Part shown: positions 1 to 12,049 of the stretch, one piece after another
Position numbering within the stretch: the first letter of the stretch is position 1
Layout: each line of letters opens with the position of its first letter
NCBI GenBank assembly: GCA_014529385.2
Contig: CM043969.1
Span: 72,190,676-72,254,675, forward strand
Length of the DNA stretch: 64,000 nt
From: Adiantum capillus-veneris
Lineage: Eukaryota; Streptophyta; Polypodiopsida; Polypodiales; Pteridaceae
Direction: 5' to 3'
Position numbers and translations under genes: made by a program
Notes under the pieces: generated by a model
Seen by the model: the letters and a program-made list of their open reading frames with translations, nothing else
The model's database searches: none
Told to the model about the DNA's origin: nothing

Positions 1-1520
1 GACAAAAGATTTTAACATCTCGAAATGCCCCTACCCTTTGTGCTGGTTTTTGATGGATTGATCTTTTTTGCATAATAGAGATCTATCTTTAAGAATCTTA
101 GACAAACATTTTCACCAATAAGCTGACAAATAATGGCATTTGTATATCTACAAATAATGAACTATTTGATTTACATTACGATCACAAATAGAACTCCTAA
201 TATTTTCTAACAATGGAGAACCAATACTTCAATGAAGAATTGCAAAAAATTATGTCTAGAGAGATGTATGCGGGATTAATGAGGGTTATCTTGGGAATTT
301 TGATAAAATTGAAGGTCATTTTAAGAAGTTTTAGCCAAATGAGAGGGGCATTTGGGAATTTTTGAAATTTGAGGGGTATTTCAAGGATTTTGAAAAATTT
401 CAAGGGCATTTTGGTCTTTTTTCCATTTTAAACATTGCCCTGCTTGACACAAAAGGGGATTACCCTATTGGTTGCACTTGATGAGCTGGCAGGGGTTGCA
501 TTCCATCCCATCCTTTTTTAAGCTAGTAATCTTATTACACGTGGCTACCATGTCCTCTCACACACTTAAGCACACCATATTTGGTGCTAAGTGTGTAAAG
601 GCCCCTATGAACAATCTCCAAACACCTTAAAGATCTATTTGACCCCAATTAGTGATGCAAGAAGTGCTACAATGGTTATAAATGCATAGAGTAAAGGAGC
701 CCATTTAGAGATGATGAAATTGGGGGACAAGGTGACATACTTGAAATCTATCACTTTGGGGCATGGTCATGGAAGCACCACCTATTCCTAAGCACATGGC
801 AGTGAGGAGTTGATGATATGGCTCATAACTGAGCTGGATTTTATTGTAGTTTTCTATCATTTCTTTGTAATAAAAAAGGGAGTGAGTGGCCTTGTCACTA
901 AATCACACCTCAAACTTAGAGGGGATCTATGGTTGAAAATCGGCATTGCGTGTCGGTGAAGATCACGATGAGTGATCTCTAGTGTGAACTAGATGTAAAC
1001 TTGGGCAAATGTGAATTTGCATGTGAACTCAAGTGTGAATTGTATGTGAACTCTACAAGGTATGTGCACAGCATTTTGGTGGTGTGAACTAAATGTGAAC
1101 ATTAGGAAACATATGAACCTCAAAGGGGCCTTCTAAGAGCAAACAATCAAATTTCACTCAGCAATAGGACATAAAAGGGGGGCATGGATAGGCCATATCT
1201 ATGTACCTCAGAACTATATCATATAACATATCTATGGAAAGAGCTCGAAAATGCTCTCCAAATGCATTATTGTCCGATAAATTTGGAGTTAAAATGCTCA
1301 AGTTATGGCCATTCAAAAAAATGCAAAAATTGATGGACCGTGGCCACAAGCCCAATCTCAATGGTGTAGAGAGTATATTACAAAAACATCTTTGACCCTA
1401 AAGGGCCCTTTTGGGGTCCATATTTTACCTAATGACTTGGTGTAAGCTCGATGTGAACTAGGATTGTGGACATGCCAAAACTATTTAATATAATGCTACA
1501 TTTTTTCCTTACATTAAAAA
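1..1520. other. Anonymous non-coding DNA
   Basis: No coding region, LTR pair or RNA gene can be supported here; the short open frames on both strands show no recognisable motif. The stretch includes a run of degenerate TGTGAACT-type octamers at 981-1105. It may be a remnant of an older element flanking the O insertion, but nothing shows this directly. Confidence 0.5.
981..1105. repeat. Degenerate TGTGAACT repeat cluster
   Basis: The octamer TGTGAACT or one-base variants occurs about seven times in 125 bases, at irregular spacing, with another copy near 1452. This is a short simple-repeat cluster of unknown role. Confidence 0.5.
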
Positions 1521-1600
1521 AATGTGTGCACTAGCATAGTGGTAAGACATTTGCTCCATGAGAGGAGATCATTGGGTCAACCTCGCCCAATACTATAAAT
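1521..1600 (+). mobile_element. SINE-like tRNA-derived head
   Basis: Positions 1532-1542 read TAGCATAGTGG, matching the pol III A box (TRGYNNARNNG). About 32 bases further, 1574-1584 resembles a decayed B box (GGGTCAACCTC against GGTTCGANTCC). The bases between look like the anticodon-arm region of a tRNA. An A-rich run precedes it. I cannot define a tail or target duplication, so this is a candidate tRNA-derived SINE head, or a tRNA-like pseudogene, and not a functional tRNA. Confidence 0.4.
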
Positions 1601-1864
1601 GGATCGGACAATATAGGATCAATAACGATTTGGGACTATAGATCCCCTCCAAAAAAGGAGGTGTCACATAGTGTTGTGGAGCGAGTGGGTGTACGAGTCT
1701 GGCTCTCTCATGCGCCCACCTCCAATGAAAAAGTGGTATGCTAATTACCCAAGAAATGCTAAGCCAACATGGACCTATAGCATAGAGCTTAACTCGGTCT
1801 CTAAGCCAAATTAAAGACATTGGTACTCAATCTTTGCATAGCTAAGCTCTCACCTCACAACTTT

Positions 1865-2760
1865 TGTGGATGGGTTTCCTAACCTCACTCTTATCTTATT
1901 GGCAGACATAGCGAGAACCATGAACATAATTGTCACTTCATGGGATGAAGTTGACTCGACTAGTGCATGGAGGCTACAAGAGGTTGTCAATCTCTTGGAA
2001 AACAACAGACAACTCGCATCTAACTCAATCTGCACTCAAATGACCTAAGTCATCAAAAGCTAATCGCTAATCGGCAAGCAAACCATAATCGTACAGCATC
2101 AAACGACATCCAAATGCTATGAACTTCTAGGACAAGTATATAAGAACTAAGCACACATGATTATGGGCTCAAATCTCACTTTTAATGAGTGGCAAGAAAT
2201 GCGTGAGATTTTGACCTAGTCGTTTTTGACCCCGAATGCATCTAAATGTTTAGCAATGATACCCCAATACCCCGCCTATACTTACTTTTTGATTTCCTAG
2301 CTTAAATTTCTACTTATGATGAAATTAGGCCACGGGTTGACGACGTCAAATGCTACGATTTATCATGATATATTTACCTCAATGCATAGAGCTCTTACAT
2401 GTGGTTGCAATTCAACAGACGACACTGCAATTTGACATTTGACAAAGGAGATAGAAGCTAGAGAAGGAGAGAAGAGAGTACCGTAAGCTCACGCTGTGTA
2501 TTTCGTACCCAAAAACTTAATAAAAACTTTACAAAGTTGGCTTTTATACCTTAGCCAAGGTTTTTTAGGTCAAAAACTAATCATCTGGGAGCTCTAACCA
2601 AGGATTAACTGATACAATCTGGAAGCTGATAGCTCCCGCTCATAGATTACAATATCCACTCGTCAAATAGGAGTTACAATATTTCCGATTTGTGAAAATA
2701 ATAAGTGTTTTTACCATGAAGCTTTCGAAAAATGTTACATGGGTTAGCTTGCTGCTAACA
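1865..2760 (-). repeat. Element O 3' LTR
   Basis: This matches 19932-20821 along its length. On the minus strand it begins TGTTAGCAGCAAGC. The plus-strand start TGTGGATGGG corresponds to TGTCGATGGG in the other copy. TG...CA ends are present. Confidence 0.85.
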
Positions 2761-2775
2761 TTCTCCCCCTCCTCC
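2761..2775 (-). promoter_or_regulatory. Element O polypurine tract
   Basis: On the minus strand the 15 bases before the 3' LTR are pure purine (GGAGGAGGGGGAGAA). This is the expected plus-strand primer position and it fixes the minus orientation. Confidence 0.8.
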
Positions 2776-2897
2776 ACTGTGTTATCCCTTGACACAGTTT
2801 CATGGAATGAAGTAGTCTTCAGGTTGATGGTTGTTGAGGCGGTCTTCAAGTGCTTGAAGAGATTTTTGATATTGGATGCACCGTTCTTTGTCAAGGA

Positions 2898-3165
2898 CTT
2901 GTAAAAATTGATTAGTAACTCTATTCTTGAGTCTATGGCTAAATATCCGACGAGCCTTGTAGTTAAATTGATGATCACTGGTCCAAAAAATTTTGCACGC
3001 CATGTGAAGAACCCAGTGTAAAAGGCTTCTTTGAATGCCAACATATTGCTTGATCGCAAGAACATGCAAGAACATGCATCTGGCATAGAAGCTGTAAAGG
3101 ACTTCTTCTGAAGGTTGCCCACTTAAACCATAGCATTAGCCCTGATAACCTTCTAAAAAGGACAT
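2898..3165 (-). pseudogene. Element O: remnant of ORF-B C-terminal domain
   Basis: Two minus frames together preserve GQPSEEVL, then an aromatic/Met stretch, then AFKEAFYTGFFT and FGP.IINL. ORF-B of the 46-50 kb block has SGQPSKEV, RIMFL, AFEEAFYTGFFT and FGPTMMNL in the same order. The reading frame changes between the first and second blocks and is lost downstream. As in ORF-B, the match lies just upstream of the polypurine tract. The function of this domain is unknown to me. Confidence 0.65.
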
Positions 3166-3239
3166 CACGGGGCTCCCGCTTGTTCAGGCTCATGAAAAAC
3201 TTGGATACATGTGAGCAACATTTTAAAACGTATAAAAGA

Positions 3240-3660
3240 CTGTTGGCTAAGGTAAAAAAAATGATGAGGCTGCAATTTATTTATGAAAAGTATGTACAAG
3301 TGAAGTAGAACAGCGATAATCTAAATTAGGGTCTAATATCTGCATAACCAAAAGGAAAAAACCCAATGGGAAAAAAGTGCCTTTGGGATAAGCGCATTAT
3401 GAAGTACTGATTAGCATGGGAAATATTAATAAAGTACTGAAGGGATTATTTGCTAAAGATATTAAAATAAGAGGGCAACAAATATATGAAGGTAGCATGA
3501 CGGAACATTGGTTTTCCTGCTGTAGTCCACTCAAGGTGCATATGTGGAAGCAAAAAAGAGTGTTTAATGCATATGTCCAATGATGGGACACCCTATATGA
3601 ATTCATAGAAATGCATGGGAAACAATATGCTGTGCAAGAAAGATTTTGAGAGGTTCTTCA
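3240..3660 (-). other. Conserved 3' internal segment of the O/N/A family
   Basis: This non-coding-looking stretch resembles 10000-10340 in element N. Shared blocks include the ATTAGGGTCT...GGGAAAAAGTGCC core and a downstream block ending in ATGCATGGG...TTGTGC..GAGA. A weaker version of the second block lies at 53025-53150 in element A. Conservation at the same relative position suggests a structural or regulatory 3' signal, or a decayed common coding end. Confidence 0.5.
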
Positions 3661-4299
3661 AAATGATGGTGTAGCTATAAAAGCACATGACATGACTTTG
3701 CAAGCTGGCACCCCTTTAAGAATGTTTTTTGTTGTTGAGGATATGTGCTCTCATCTTACTCTGCACTGTGCGTGAAGTGTTGGACTCTACGACACTCCAC
3801 CCATTGTAAGTTAATAGACTTCGACTCTTATGCTCATCTCATCCAACATGAGCGCCATGACTTAGTTATGATGAGCTCTTCCAGCTTGAGCATAAGCCTA
3901 ATAACTACGACTCTTAGCACAGAGTTTATTACAACTTGAAGCTTTGCGACTAATGCTTTGCTCATTTTATGGCTCAACAGCCCAACTTTTACTATGCCAA
4001 AGAGTGTTTTTTGCACCCTGGTGACTTCACTTTTTACATTCTTGTGCTTACTACAATTCTTCAGGTAAAAGTAAGCTTGAATCCTCAAAAAGAGGATTAG
4101 TAAAGGACTAAGTTGGAATTGAAGGTTTCTTTTGCCATACATGTTTTATCATCTTTGAATCAAAAGTTTTGTTGGTTGGGTTGTCCTTCTTTGACTGTGA
4201 AGACTCCATTGTTCGTGTGATTCTCCAATTGGGCCTATTGTAAGGAGTATTTGAGGTTGTTGCAGGCTTATGTTGGCTATTGGCATCTGGATTTTAACT

Positions 4300-5840
4300 C
4301 GATTCATTGGAAGACTTAGGAATCCAAATCTCTTGGGACCTTTGTAACTCCTTTGTTGACTTTGCTTAGCTCTAGGTCTTGTTGAGCTCTTGAGATCTTC
4401 ATGCAGGTCTGGTGTAGTTGCAGTTGGCTTGTGGTTGACTGATAGCCAAACCTTTGTATAACCTGTGTAGAATCCTTGTCTAAGAGGAAGATTCTTTGAG
4501 ATCTACCTCTGTTCTGTATCCCCTTGAGAGTTGTGCTTGACTGTAGCAGTATTTGATATCGTCCTTTTGCACATTTTCTTCTTAGGTATCCTGGAATATT
4601 GTTGAGATTGATACCTAGTGGGCCTTCTTTCTTGGGAGGGCCTTGATGTTACTCCATATGCCCTTACCTACAGTTTTGGTATCCATATATGTCTGTTACG
4701 TCTATAGTACTCTTGTTATTTTAAGCTCCATTGTGATGCTATCCATCCCATGTGTTCGTCTTTCTGTGTTGATTTCCTATATTTAATCCAAACCAGATCA
4801 TTGACTTTGACTAAAAACTGCTCATAACAAACACTTGCTTGACTATCTTTTGCTTTCTTGAGTACTTTGGTTGAAATATCTTTGTTTTTCTGGGTGTCTT
4901 CCTAGAGGTTTCAGTTGGGTTAGCAATGGACGTGAAGTTTTGAAAGCCTGACTTGCTTGAAGAAGCTAATCCATGAGGGTACTTTGATGTAGAGGCATAT
5001 GTTGTCACACCTTTTGTGTTAATCGATGAAAGGTCTATTTTAACTTTACCTTTGTATGCAAGATTTGTCTTTGATTCCTGTGACTTTTGCAACTCTGAAT
5101 CTAGCATTAACGGTATATGTATCTATTTTCCTGGAGTGATCTCTGGTATTCTTTGGATGCTATTTACAACCATATTTCACTTTGCTTCTTTATCCACCAA
5201 TAGAGCATTACATTTGACACTTGCTCCTTTTGTACTGTTGCTAAGAACTAGAACTATTCTCATCGGAGGTTCTATTGAAGATTTTTGTTCTACTTTTGTC
5301 ACGGTCTAGTCTTGATCTAAATGTGTCTCTATGGAAGGTGGCTTGAGACTTAGTTTTCCAATCTGACTTTCATCAGCTGATTTAGTTGGCAATGTATGGA
5401 TCTTTGGACTTCCTATTGCTTCCTGGGTGTCTGCAATTTTGATCTTCTTTACTTCTTGTCTTGGTGGCATTCTCTGCTCAACGGATTTCGTGGTTGCTCT
5501 TTGCTCTGTTTGATCTGCACTTCTTGATGTCTGATCTGCTTAATCTCTTCTGAGGTTAAGTCTTATGGAGATGAATCATCTTCAATAATCTTTGCTTTGG
5601 CATCGATCTCCATTTTAGCTGTGCTTGAGGACTTTGTGTTGTTGTCCACGAGTGACTAGTCTTGGTCTTCATTATTTGTTGTATGTGATGATGACTCCGT
5701 CAAGTTTGAACTTCGTATCTCTAACATCTTCTGGGCCATTGGCATTCCCACTATGATGTCGTCTGGTATATCCTTTGTTGTGATCACGTGGGATTGGGTT
5801 GTGATGATCTATGAACCTATTTGAATGGTGGTGGAGACGA
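4300..5840 (-). pseudogene. Element O: protease-like remnant followed by WxPK-motif tail
   Basis: On the minus strand, 5795-5690 encodes HVITTKDIPDDIIVGMP, which resembles the C-terminal (D)xIIxGxP strand of retropepsins; I did not find the catalytic DSG upstream. Next comes an open frame at 5107-4811 containing FQPKY, like FQPKYPT in element N. Below that, short motifs HIWIPKL (about 4690), KVWLS (about 4450) and QEIWIPKS (about 4325) repeat in decayed frames. The order protease-like then W-x-P-K tail is the same as in element A downstream of integrase. Many stops and frameshifts make this a pseudogene. Confidence 0.55.
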
Positions 5841-5883
5841 TTCCCTAATATTAATAGGTTTATCTCCAGATATGCTCATAAAT

Positions 5884-8142
5884 TCAAGAGCATCTTCCAT
5901 TTGTGGTTGGCCACATTTTTTCCAAGTGCGAAAAGACATGAGGTTCTTGTCTAACTAAAAATCTAGTTTTCAGTATTTCTTTCTGTACAAAAAGTGCCAA
6001 AAAACATGAGCTTTCAGGATTTCTTTCCGTACTGATTGATTTTGTTGTGGCATTGTCCGTGGGTTGCAATTTTTCTACATTGGCTTTGTCTTGATCACCT
6101 GCTTCCGTTGATGTTGACTCGTATGACTGTGACACTGCACCTTTTTCTTGCAAATGTTGAGCATTGTCTACCTACATTTGAGAAACTTTTGATCTTAGAA
6201 GATCCACTGTACTTTCTGGCAGAATCTGTCTCTTCAAAGGAGATTTTGGTGGTGACCTTTGTGTAGCTTTCTGGACTTTAGCTTCCACTGATTTTGACCT
6301 ATCTATCACATGTTCTGGTAACTTAAGGCTTTGCATCATCTTCAGATAGTCTTTGACTCCAAGTTTAACATTTGTAGGGGCTTGTACAAGGTCATGAACC
6401 TATTGGTATTCATTATTGTTTGTATCTTGATATGCATATGTGAGCTTGGTCACATGCAATTGCTTGAACACTATGGGATTTGTCGGCTTTTAGCTTTGAC
6501 TTGTGGAGATTGATTGAAACTTTTGTCCTTAATGATCTTCATTTTTTTAAAAATCTACAAATTCTTTTGGAATCTGTGTCAATTGAGAACTTCCAAGAAC
6601 CATATGATCTTTCAATGGTTTTTGATTTGAAGGGGTCTGCTGGCTAGAAGTTCTAGGGTTTCTTACTGGTGTAGCATTTCCCTGGTATTAGAGCTGAGCT
6701 TGATGATTTGCAGCTCTCCCCTTTGTAGGGTGATCACTATAGCCTGCTCCATTATGAGAATTTAAGATTTTTTGGATCTGGTTTAGTCTCACCTTTTGGG
6801 ATTATGAAGGCACACTTTGGGTAGCACTATTGATATTTGGAATCTATAAACCTTTTGCATCGTTTCCTATATATCTCCATAAAACATGACAAATTATCTT
6901 CCCAAGTCAAGCTGTAGATAGCATTATCTTTTCCCTGATAATGTCTATCCCATGGGTCTCCTATGATATGAGATTTTGTGGTTTCAGGACCCTTTGCAAC
7001 ATAGATTTTAGAATCTCGTCTATATCTACATCTATTTTGGTCAAAGTATATGCTCATTTGGTCACAACGTCGAAGTCTACTTTTCGATGGAGGAGAGTTT
7101 GGCTCTGAACAGATTTTTGGGTTCACTCGGGTAATATCCTTCAGCTCTAGAGAGGATGGGCTATAATAGATTCTATCCTCTAAAATGAACCATCCTTTTT
7201 TATCTATCACTGGACGCACTTCTATGAGTTGGGAGTGGGTTGTTCAAACACTGGTTGATCCTTTTTGTACAGTTGCCCTTTTTGGTCCACATGGTGTGCA
7301 AATGAATTATGTGTAACATACAAAGCTAACATCATTCGCTTTGATGTGTCCCTTAGACTCGTGAATGATTGCATACTTGTGGCAGTGGATGCAGAATTAT
7401 TTGCAAACCTTACACTCTTTTTTACCTTCGGTGATAAATCGAGATTCACATTTCTAATTTGCTCCATGCTTTGCTTGGTTGTTAATGTGTCCATGTTGTT
7501 TAGATTTCTTGGAGAATCTTCATGAAAATGTCCACTTTTTCTTCCACAATCTGAGCAATACGCCATGACTGGTGGTATTTCATTTGGTTCTATCATGTCA
7601 AGCTCTAGCTGAGAAGTTTCAGCTTGTGTACTCGTCAAGTTATCGGCATCTTCTTTTAAAACACTAAGCATCAGGCTATAGATTGCTTCATCCTGACCTT
7701 TATACTGCCTTTGACTTGGTTCTCAAATTAAACTTGCTTCTATTGGCTGATATTGATTGTAGATTTGACCAATGTAATCCATGTACAATGATCCTGATTG
7801 CATATGCACTAAATGGATGCTTTGCGGGCTTGTGCAGGTTTCTGGATGACCACTTGGATCCATATTTTGCACTTCATTTTTTGAGCTTGCAATACGTGGC
7901 TTCACTAAAATCTGTGAATATCTGGGAGTTCTCTGAATCGGGCTTTACTCTAATCAATAGGATCGTGCCACTCATAAGATACCTATGGCCTTTCGGATCT
8001 ATATACAAAACCTTATCTGCATTGTAGCCATATAGTAGTAAAATTTTCTCTATTGCAGTTGTGCATGTGTTGCTACTGCTACTGGTTAGCTTTGGCTCTC
8101 ATGCATTTGAACTCTTGGCTCAACTTGACTCCATGTTGTCTT
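5884..8142 (-). pseudogene. Element O: decayed gag-like region
   Basis: The minus strand carries open stretches 7671-7222, 7219-6827 and 6153-5884 plus an upstream part to about 8142, broken by stops and frameshifts. Near 7974-8014 it encodes VLYIDPKGHRYLMS, a copy of the YxDxxGxxY motif seen in the gag N-terminal parts of elements N and A; further weak copies lie at 6830-7210. A zinc-knuckle-like CSDCGRKSGHFH at about 7525-7565 aligns with CX2CX3HX4C knuckles in A. The rest is hydrophilic and Ser/Gln-rich. I infer a Gag-derived nucleic-acid-binding protein. Confidence 0.55.
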
Positions 8143-8726
8143 GGTCTCTAAGAACTATCTCTTAGCAGATCCTGGTGTTGATTAGCAAAATTACTCCTGC
8201 TCGAGTTTTATAAGATTGCTTTTGCCAAAGTACTTTTGGCAGTTGATTGCTATTAGACTCACAAGAGTTGATTTTTTTTTGGCAGTTGATTGCTCTTACA
8301 CTCACAAGAGTTGATTAACTCTAGCTTGAAAGTGTCAGAATTGATTGCAACCTTTGAAATGATAAAAATTTGGGCTTTGAATAACCTAATTTGCAATCCA
8401 CCGCGATTTGTATCCCTGATCGTCCAAGTAGAAGCTCAATTTGAAGTGTAATCACTTATACTAGCCAATTTTTGGAGTGAACAATCACTTCTAGCTTCTT
8501 GACTGAATTGTGGCAACACCTTCCAGAATTGGGCTAGAACTATGAGATGATCTCGGCTCAAATGATTACCAATTGTTTAGAGTTCGTAGACTCAGTTTTC
8601 TAGAATTTGACTTAGGTCTCACCTTTTTGATCCAAATTTCACCAAACTTGATATGAGTACTCTACTTCATGTGCTTAACCCTTTGGTATACTCAATTCTG
8701 CAAAAAAACTCAAATCTGAGGTAGAT

Positions 8727-8748
8727 GTAAATAATCGCGATTATTTAC
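8727..8748. repeat. 22-nt perfect palindrome, O leader copy 3
   Basis: The left arm is GTAAATAATCG and the right arm is its exact reverse complement, centred on CGCG. It lies 71 bases before the N insertion point. In the uninterrupted O leader it would be about 264 bases from the copy now at 18947. Confidence 0.85.
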
Positions 8749-8818
8749 TTTTGGGACTTTGTTTTTTGCCAAGATGATGGTACAAACAGGTAAAGCAATT
8801 TCACAAAGTTTGGATAAA

Positions 8819-9787
8819 TTTTGGGACGTCATCCTAGCATAGGGAGGACATCAGCATAATGTCAATCCGAGGAGTAGGATCCGGCTAGGGCATGGAAACA
8901 CACAAGTGGCTTGTGCGTGCCAAATGGAGGATTAGAAGGTGAAACCTACACACAAATAAAGCTACGGAGCGGGTAAGATGTTGCTACGAGGAGTGAGCAC
9001 ACTACTTACTCTACCATTCGGCCTAATCTCTCACACGCAAGCTTAATCATGCACTACTCTCTAATCAATCACTAATCCAACTCTAATCAAGCACACAATG
9101 AGCATAGAATAGCATAGAATGACCACACCGGGCACCAACACTCTACACAAGCCTACACACACTTAGTAGCATGCTTAAACAATAGGGAAATATGAAAAAA
9201 GAGAGAGATTAATCAACAAGTCATCCACTAATCTTTGATTAATCAAGCGTTGATTACACCATGAGCAAATGAGAGAGAAGAGGTTAGAGTTTAGCTATTG
9301 GTATGGGGCCGAATCGTCCATGTACGCACATAGAAAGCTCAAGAACTCCATAGCCATCTCCTTCTTCCCAAAGCTTATCTCAAGTGAGTAAGAATCCCCT
9401 TTCACATTGTGTGTACTCTCTAGGCTTTTTAGAAGTGGCCGGGCACCCAAATGGCCAAACTCACTTAATCTGCTATCTGCACTGCCTAGGATCTAAATAT
9501 AGCTCAATGTTTACAAGTTGGAACTCTTGATGAGCCCAAAACATAATTACAACCCGCATTTGCGGTCATTTGACGGAAAATCCTAAAACTTAATTGACCA
9601 TCAATTGTGACCGTAAGTCCATAGATAGTCATCAATTCCAACTCTTCTCTGCATCTATTGCTTGTATTTTCTTCATCTTCATCTTTACTTTGCATTCGCA
9701 TCATCTGGCCTCGTTAGCATTTACTAAAATTAGTAAATAGCATCTTTGACTGGTCCGTTTGGCCATTGTTGACTTAGCCGCCAAACA
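8819..9787 (-). repeat. Element N 3' LTR
   Basis: This aligns throughout with 17791-18769. On the minus strand it starts TGTTTGGCGGC. Its far end reads ...CCCAAAA where the 5' LTR has ...CCCAACA, so the terminal CA has decayed here. Confidence 0.92.
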
Positions 9788-9799
9788 CTCCCCCCATCC
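9788..9799 (-). promoter_or_regulatory. Element N polypurine tract
   Basis: The minus strand reads GGATGGGGGGAG immediately before the 3' LTR start TGTTTGG. It is nearly pure purine and abuts the LTR. Confidence 0.8.
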
Positions 9800-10880
9800 G
9801 ATTTCAGTGCACGTCCTCCTGCGCTACCTGGTTGGCTAGCACTAGAGAGATTTGAAGTTGGTGGTGAATGTTGTTTTGAAGAGCTGTAAGATGTTGGGTT
9901 GACTTGCTGGTGTAATATGAGATTAGGAATTTGGGTTCAAGTAAAAGCAATTGGCTTGAATTATTATGGGAATAAAGCAAAATAAAAAGCTAGGTATAGC
10001 ACATTAGGGTCTGGAAACCCTGGATGGGGAAAAACCTCATGGGAAAAAGTGCCCAAAGGTATGTGATCTTATTATGGGAATATACAATGATGGGTGTTTA
10101 TGGACTGAATTGAGTGGGCTTATATAAATAACGTGAAAGTGAATTGTTTAAGCCTTCTGTCCCTTGAAAAGGGTCAATGATTTGCCTTGAGTCTGGAGTT
10201 GCTTTGTTGTTGCGTGTACCTGCAAGGTGAGTGCATGGGTGGAACAATAAAGAGTGCGTAATGCAAATGTACAATTATGGGACATTCGATATGCTTGCAC
10301 AGATTTATGCATGGGTAAGATTATGTTGTGCGAGAGAAGAGTATTGATGGGTGCTCCTCAGAGTTAATGCAGCTAAAAAAGTAAATTAAATTCACTTTAC
10401 TAGCTTCCACCACTCTTGAGAAGGGCGTTTGATGCAATGGTTTCCACTCTCCTAATGTGCACAAGTGCGTGTGTGTTTTGTGTTGAGCACTTCGCCTCTC
10501 CACCATGATTAAAATAATAGATTGACTATGGTCACCTATACAGAATGAGCGACTTGATATAATTACGCTCAACTCTTCCAGCTTGAGCTGTAGCCTAATT
10601 AGCTAGACTCATAGACCACAGAAAAATATTAGGACTTGAAGCTTAGGTCTAACACTTTGCTCATTTATCGGCTCAGCAGCCTGACTCTTGACTCTTTTTT
10701 TTTTTTGACTTGACTTGACTACTGTCTTGAGCTCTCAACAAAGTATATATCTAGACATTTAGAGCTCAGATCCTCAAAAAGAGGGTTATTAAAGGACCAT
10801 ATTGGCAAAGTAGGTTTTTTCTGCCATACTTGGGTGACCTTGGTTGTCAAAATTGCTTGTTTTAACTTTTGGTCCATTAT
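9800..10880 (-). other. Element N 3' non-coding region
   Basis: I see no supportable gene. 10000-10340 and 10570-10690 resemble the equivalent parts of O (3240-3660 and 3870-3985). These blocks keep the same order relative to the polypurine tract in both elements. Confidence 0.5.
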
Positions 10881-10899
10881 CTGAGAAGATCGGCTAGTT

Positions 10900-11326
10900 T
10901 CATTTTGTGGAAGTGGGAGATGACTTCAATCTTCTTCTGCTCGTTTGTCTGCTTTCGCACCCATATGTATCTGTTGTTTGTTGTTGGCTTATTTTTACAG
11001 ACGACATATTGACGTTTTGGACCTGTATCCTTGATTTGTCGGTGTCTGTACCTATTTTGAGTTGAATTTGATCTTGATTTACCTGTTTGTTGTTTTGGTT
11101 TGAAGCCACTTGCTACTGTATAGCCTGATATCTTTGGTTTAGGTAACCAAACATTCGGATGACCACTGTAGTAGCTTTGCTCTTCTAAGCTGTACTAGGA
11201 GGCAATCCATCCCATTTGCTTACCTGAATTGTTTGGACTAGGATCATTTACCCAAACTGGATCTTTGACATTGATGTCATTGGCCGCAACATAGGTTTTG
11301 ATGTGCTGCTTGTGTCTTTGTTTACT
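10900..11326 (-). pseudogene. Element N: WxPK-motif 3' tail
   Basis: Downstream of the stop ending the 11327-12049 frame, the minus strand still encodes DPVWVND (about 11255), QMGWIAS (about 11210) and NVWLPKP (about 11145), then a hydrophilic Gln/Ser/Thr-rich end (11109-10900). These match the reiterated (V/I)W(I/L/V/M)PK motifs of O and A in position and spacing. Two in-frame stops break it. It was probably the C-terminus of the Gag-like polyprotein. Confidence 0.5.
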
Positions 11327-12049
11327 CTAGGTTGGGTATTTTGGCTGAAAGACCTTTTTATAATGTAGTCTAGATTGTTGGTCTATCTTTCCCTGGGGTG
11401 TTGAATCCACAGCTCTTATCATTGAATGTTTAGCTGCATTTGTGACTTCCTTGTTGGACTTCTTTGCTTGTGGATGACATGCTTTGGTGAGTTCTGCATC
11501 TAAACTGACTTGAACAGTCCTTTGTGCCTCTATTTTTGACAATCTGTTTGAGTCTTTAATTTCCTCTGCCAGCTGGACAGAAGTATGTTGACTCTTTTCT
11601 CCAGATGCAATGCTTACCGTGGCCTTTGGTTCACATTGCTCATTATTGATCTGTTTGTAGGTCTTTTGATAGGCTTCATGTGCTTGATGCACCATTTGAT
11701 TCTGATTCTTCAAGTTAATTGTGATTTGTGTCACCTTTGGTTTTGTGGCATCTTTCATTGGCGAGACAATATTAGGATCTGTCTTTATGACCGCCTCTGC
11801 CTTTTGATTCAAGTCTGCCTTTGAACACATTGAGATGTCTGTTTCTTGGCTTTGAGACTTGATCTCTGTCTTTGTTGAATTCTGAGGTACATTCATTAGC
11901 GTTGAACTATCTATGCTATTAGCATTATTATGTAGAATCTTTGATTCCACATTTCTGCTTGTTGAAATCTTCAGTGGCAAGTCCTTGACTGCCCGCACCT
12001 GCTCTGGTTCTGGGTCACAGATAATTTCTTCATCCACGTCCTCTGACAT
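11327..12049 (-). CDS. Element N Gag-like protein, C-terminal portion
   Basis: This 240-residue frame begins with an acidic stretch (EDVDEEIICDPEPEQ), then a long hydrophilic Lys/Gln/Ser-rich part without membrane segments, ending near VFQPKYPT. FQPKY is also found in O. It is best read as the continuation of the upstream frame (13218-11971): an exact 11-bp duplication at 12082-12103 shifts the frame by the amount needed to join them. The ATG at 12049 may therefore be fortuitous. No enzymatic motif is visible. Confidence 0.55.
   Translation of the reverse strand: MSEDVDEEIICDPEPEQVRAVKDLPLKISTSRNVESKILHNNANSIDSSTLMNVPQNSTKTEIKSQSQETDISMCSKADLNQKAEAVIKTDPNIVSPMKDATKPKVTQITINLKNQNQMVHQAHEAYQKTYKQINNEQCEPKATVSIASGEKSQHTSVQLAEEIKDSNRLSKIEAQRTVQVSLDAELTKACHPQAKKSNKEVTNAAKHSMIRAVDSTPQGKIDQQSRLHYKKVFQPKYPT

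Noticed and set aside
1532-1600. Functional tRNA gene
   Set aside because: The B box is decayed and the acceptor stem cannot be paired convincingly.
9504-9704. 66-codon minus frame, also present at 18486-18686
   Set aside because: It lies in both N LTRs, so it is duplicated with the LTR, and the copies differ mainly by amino-acid changes; no evidence of coding.
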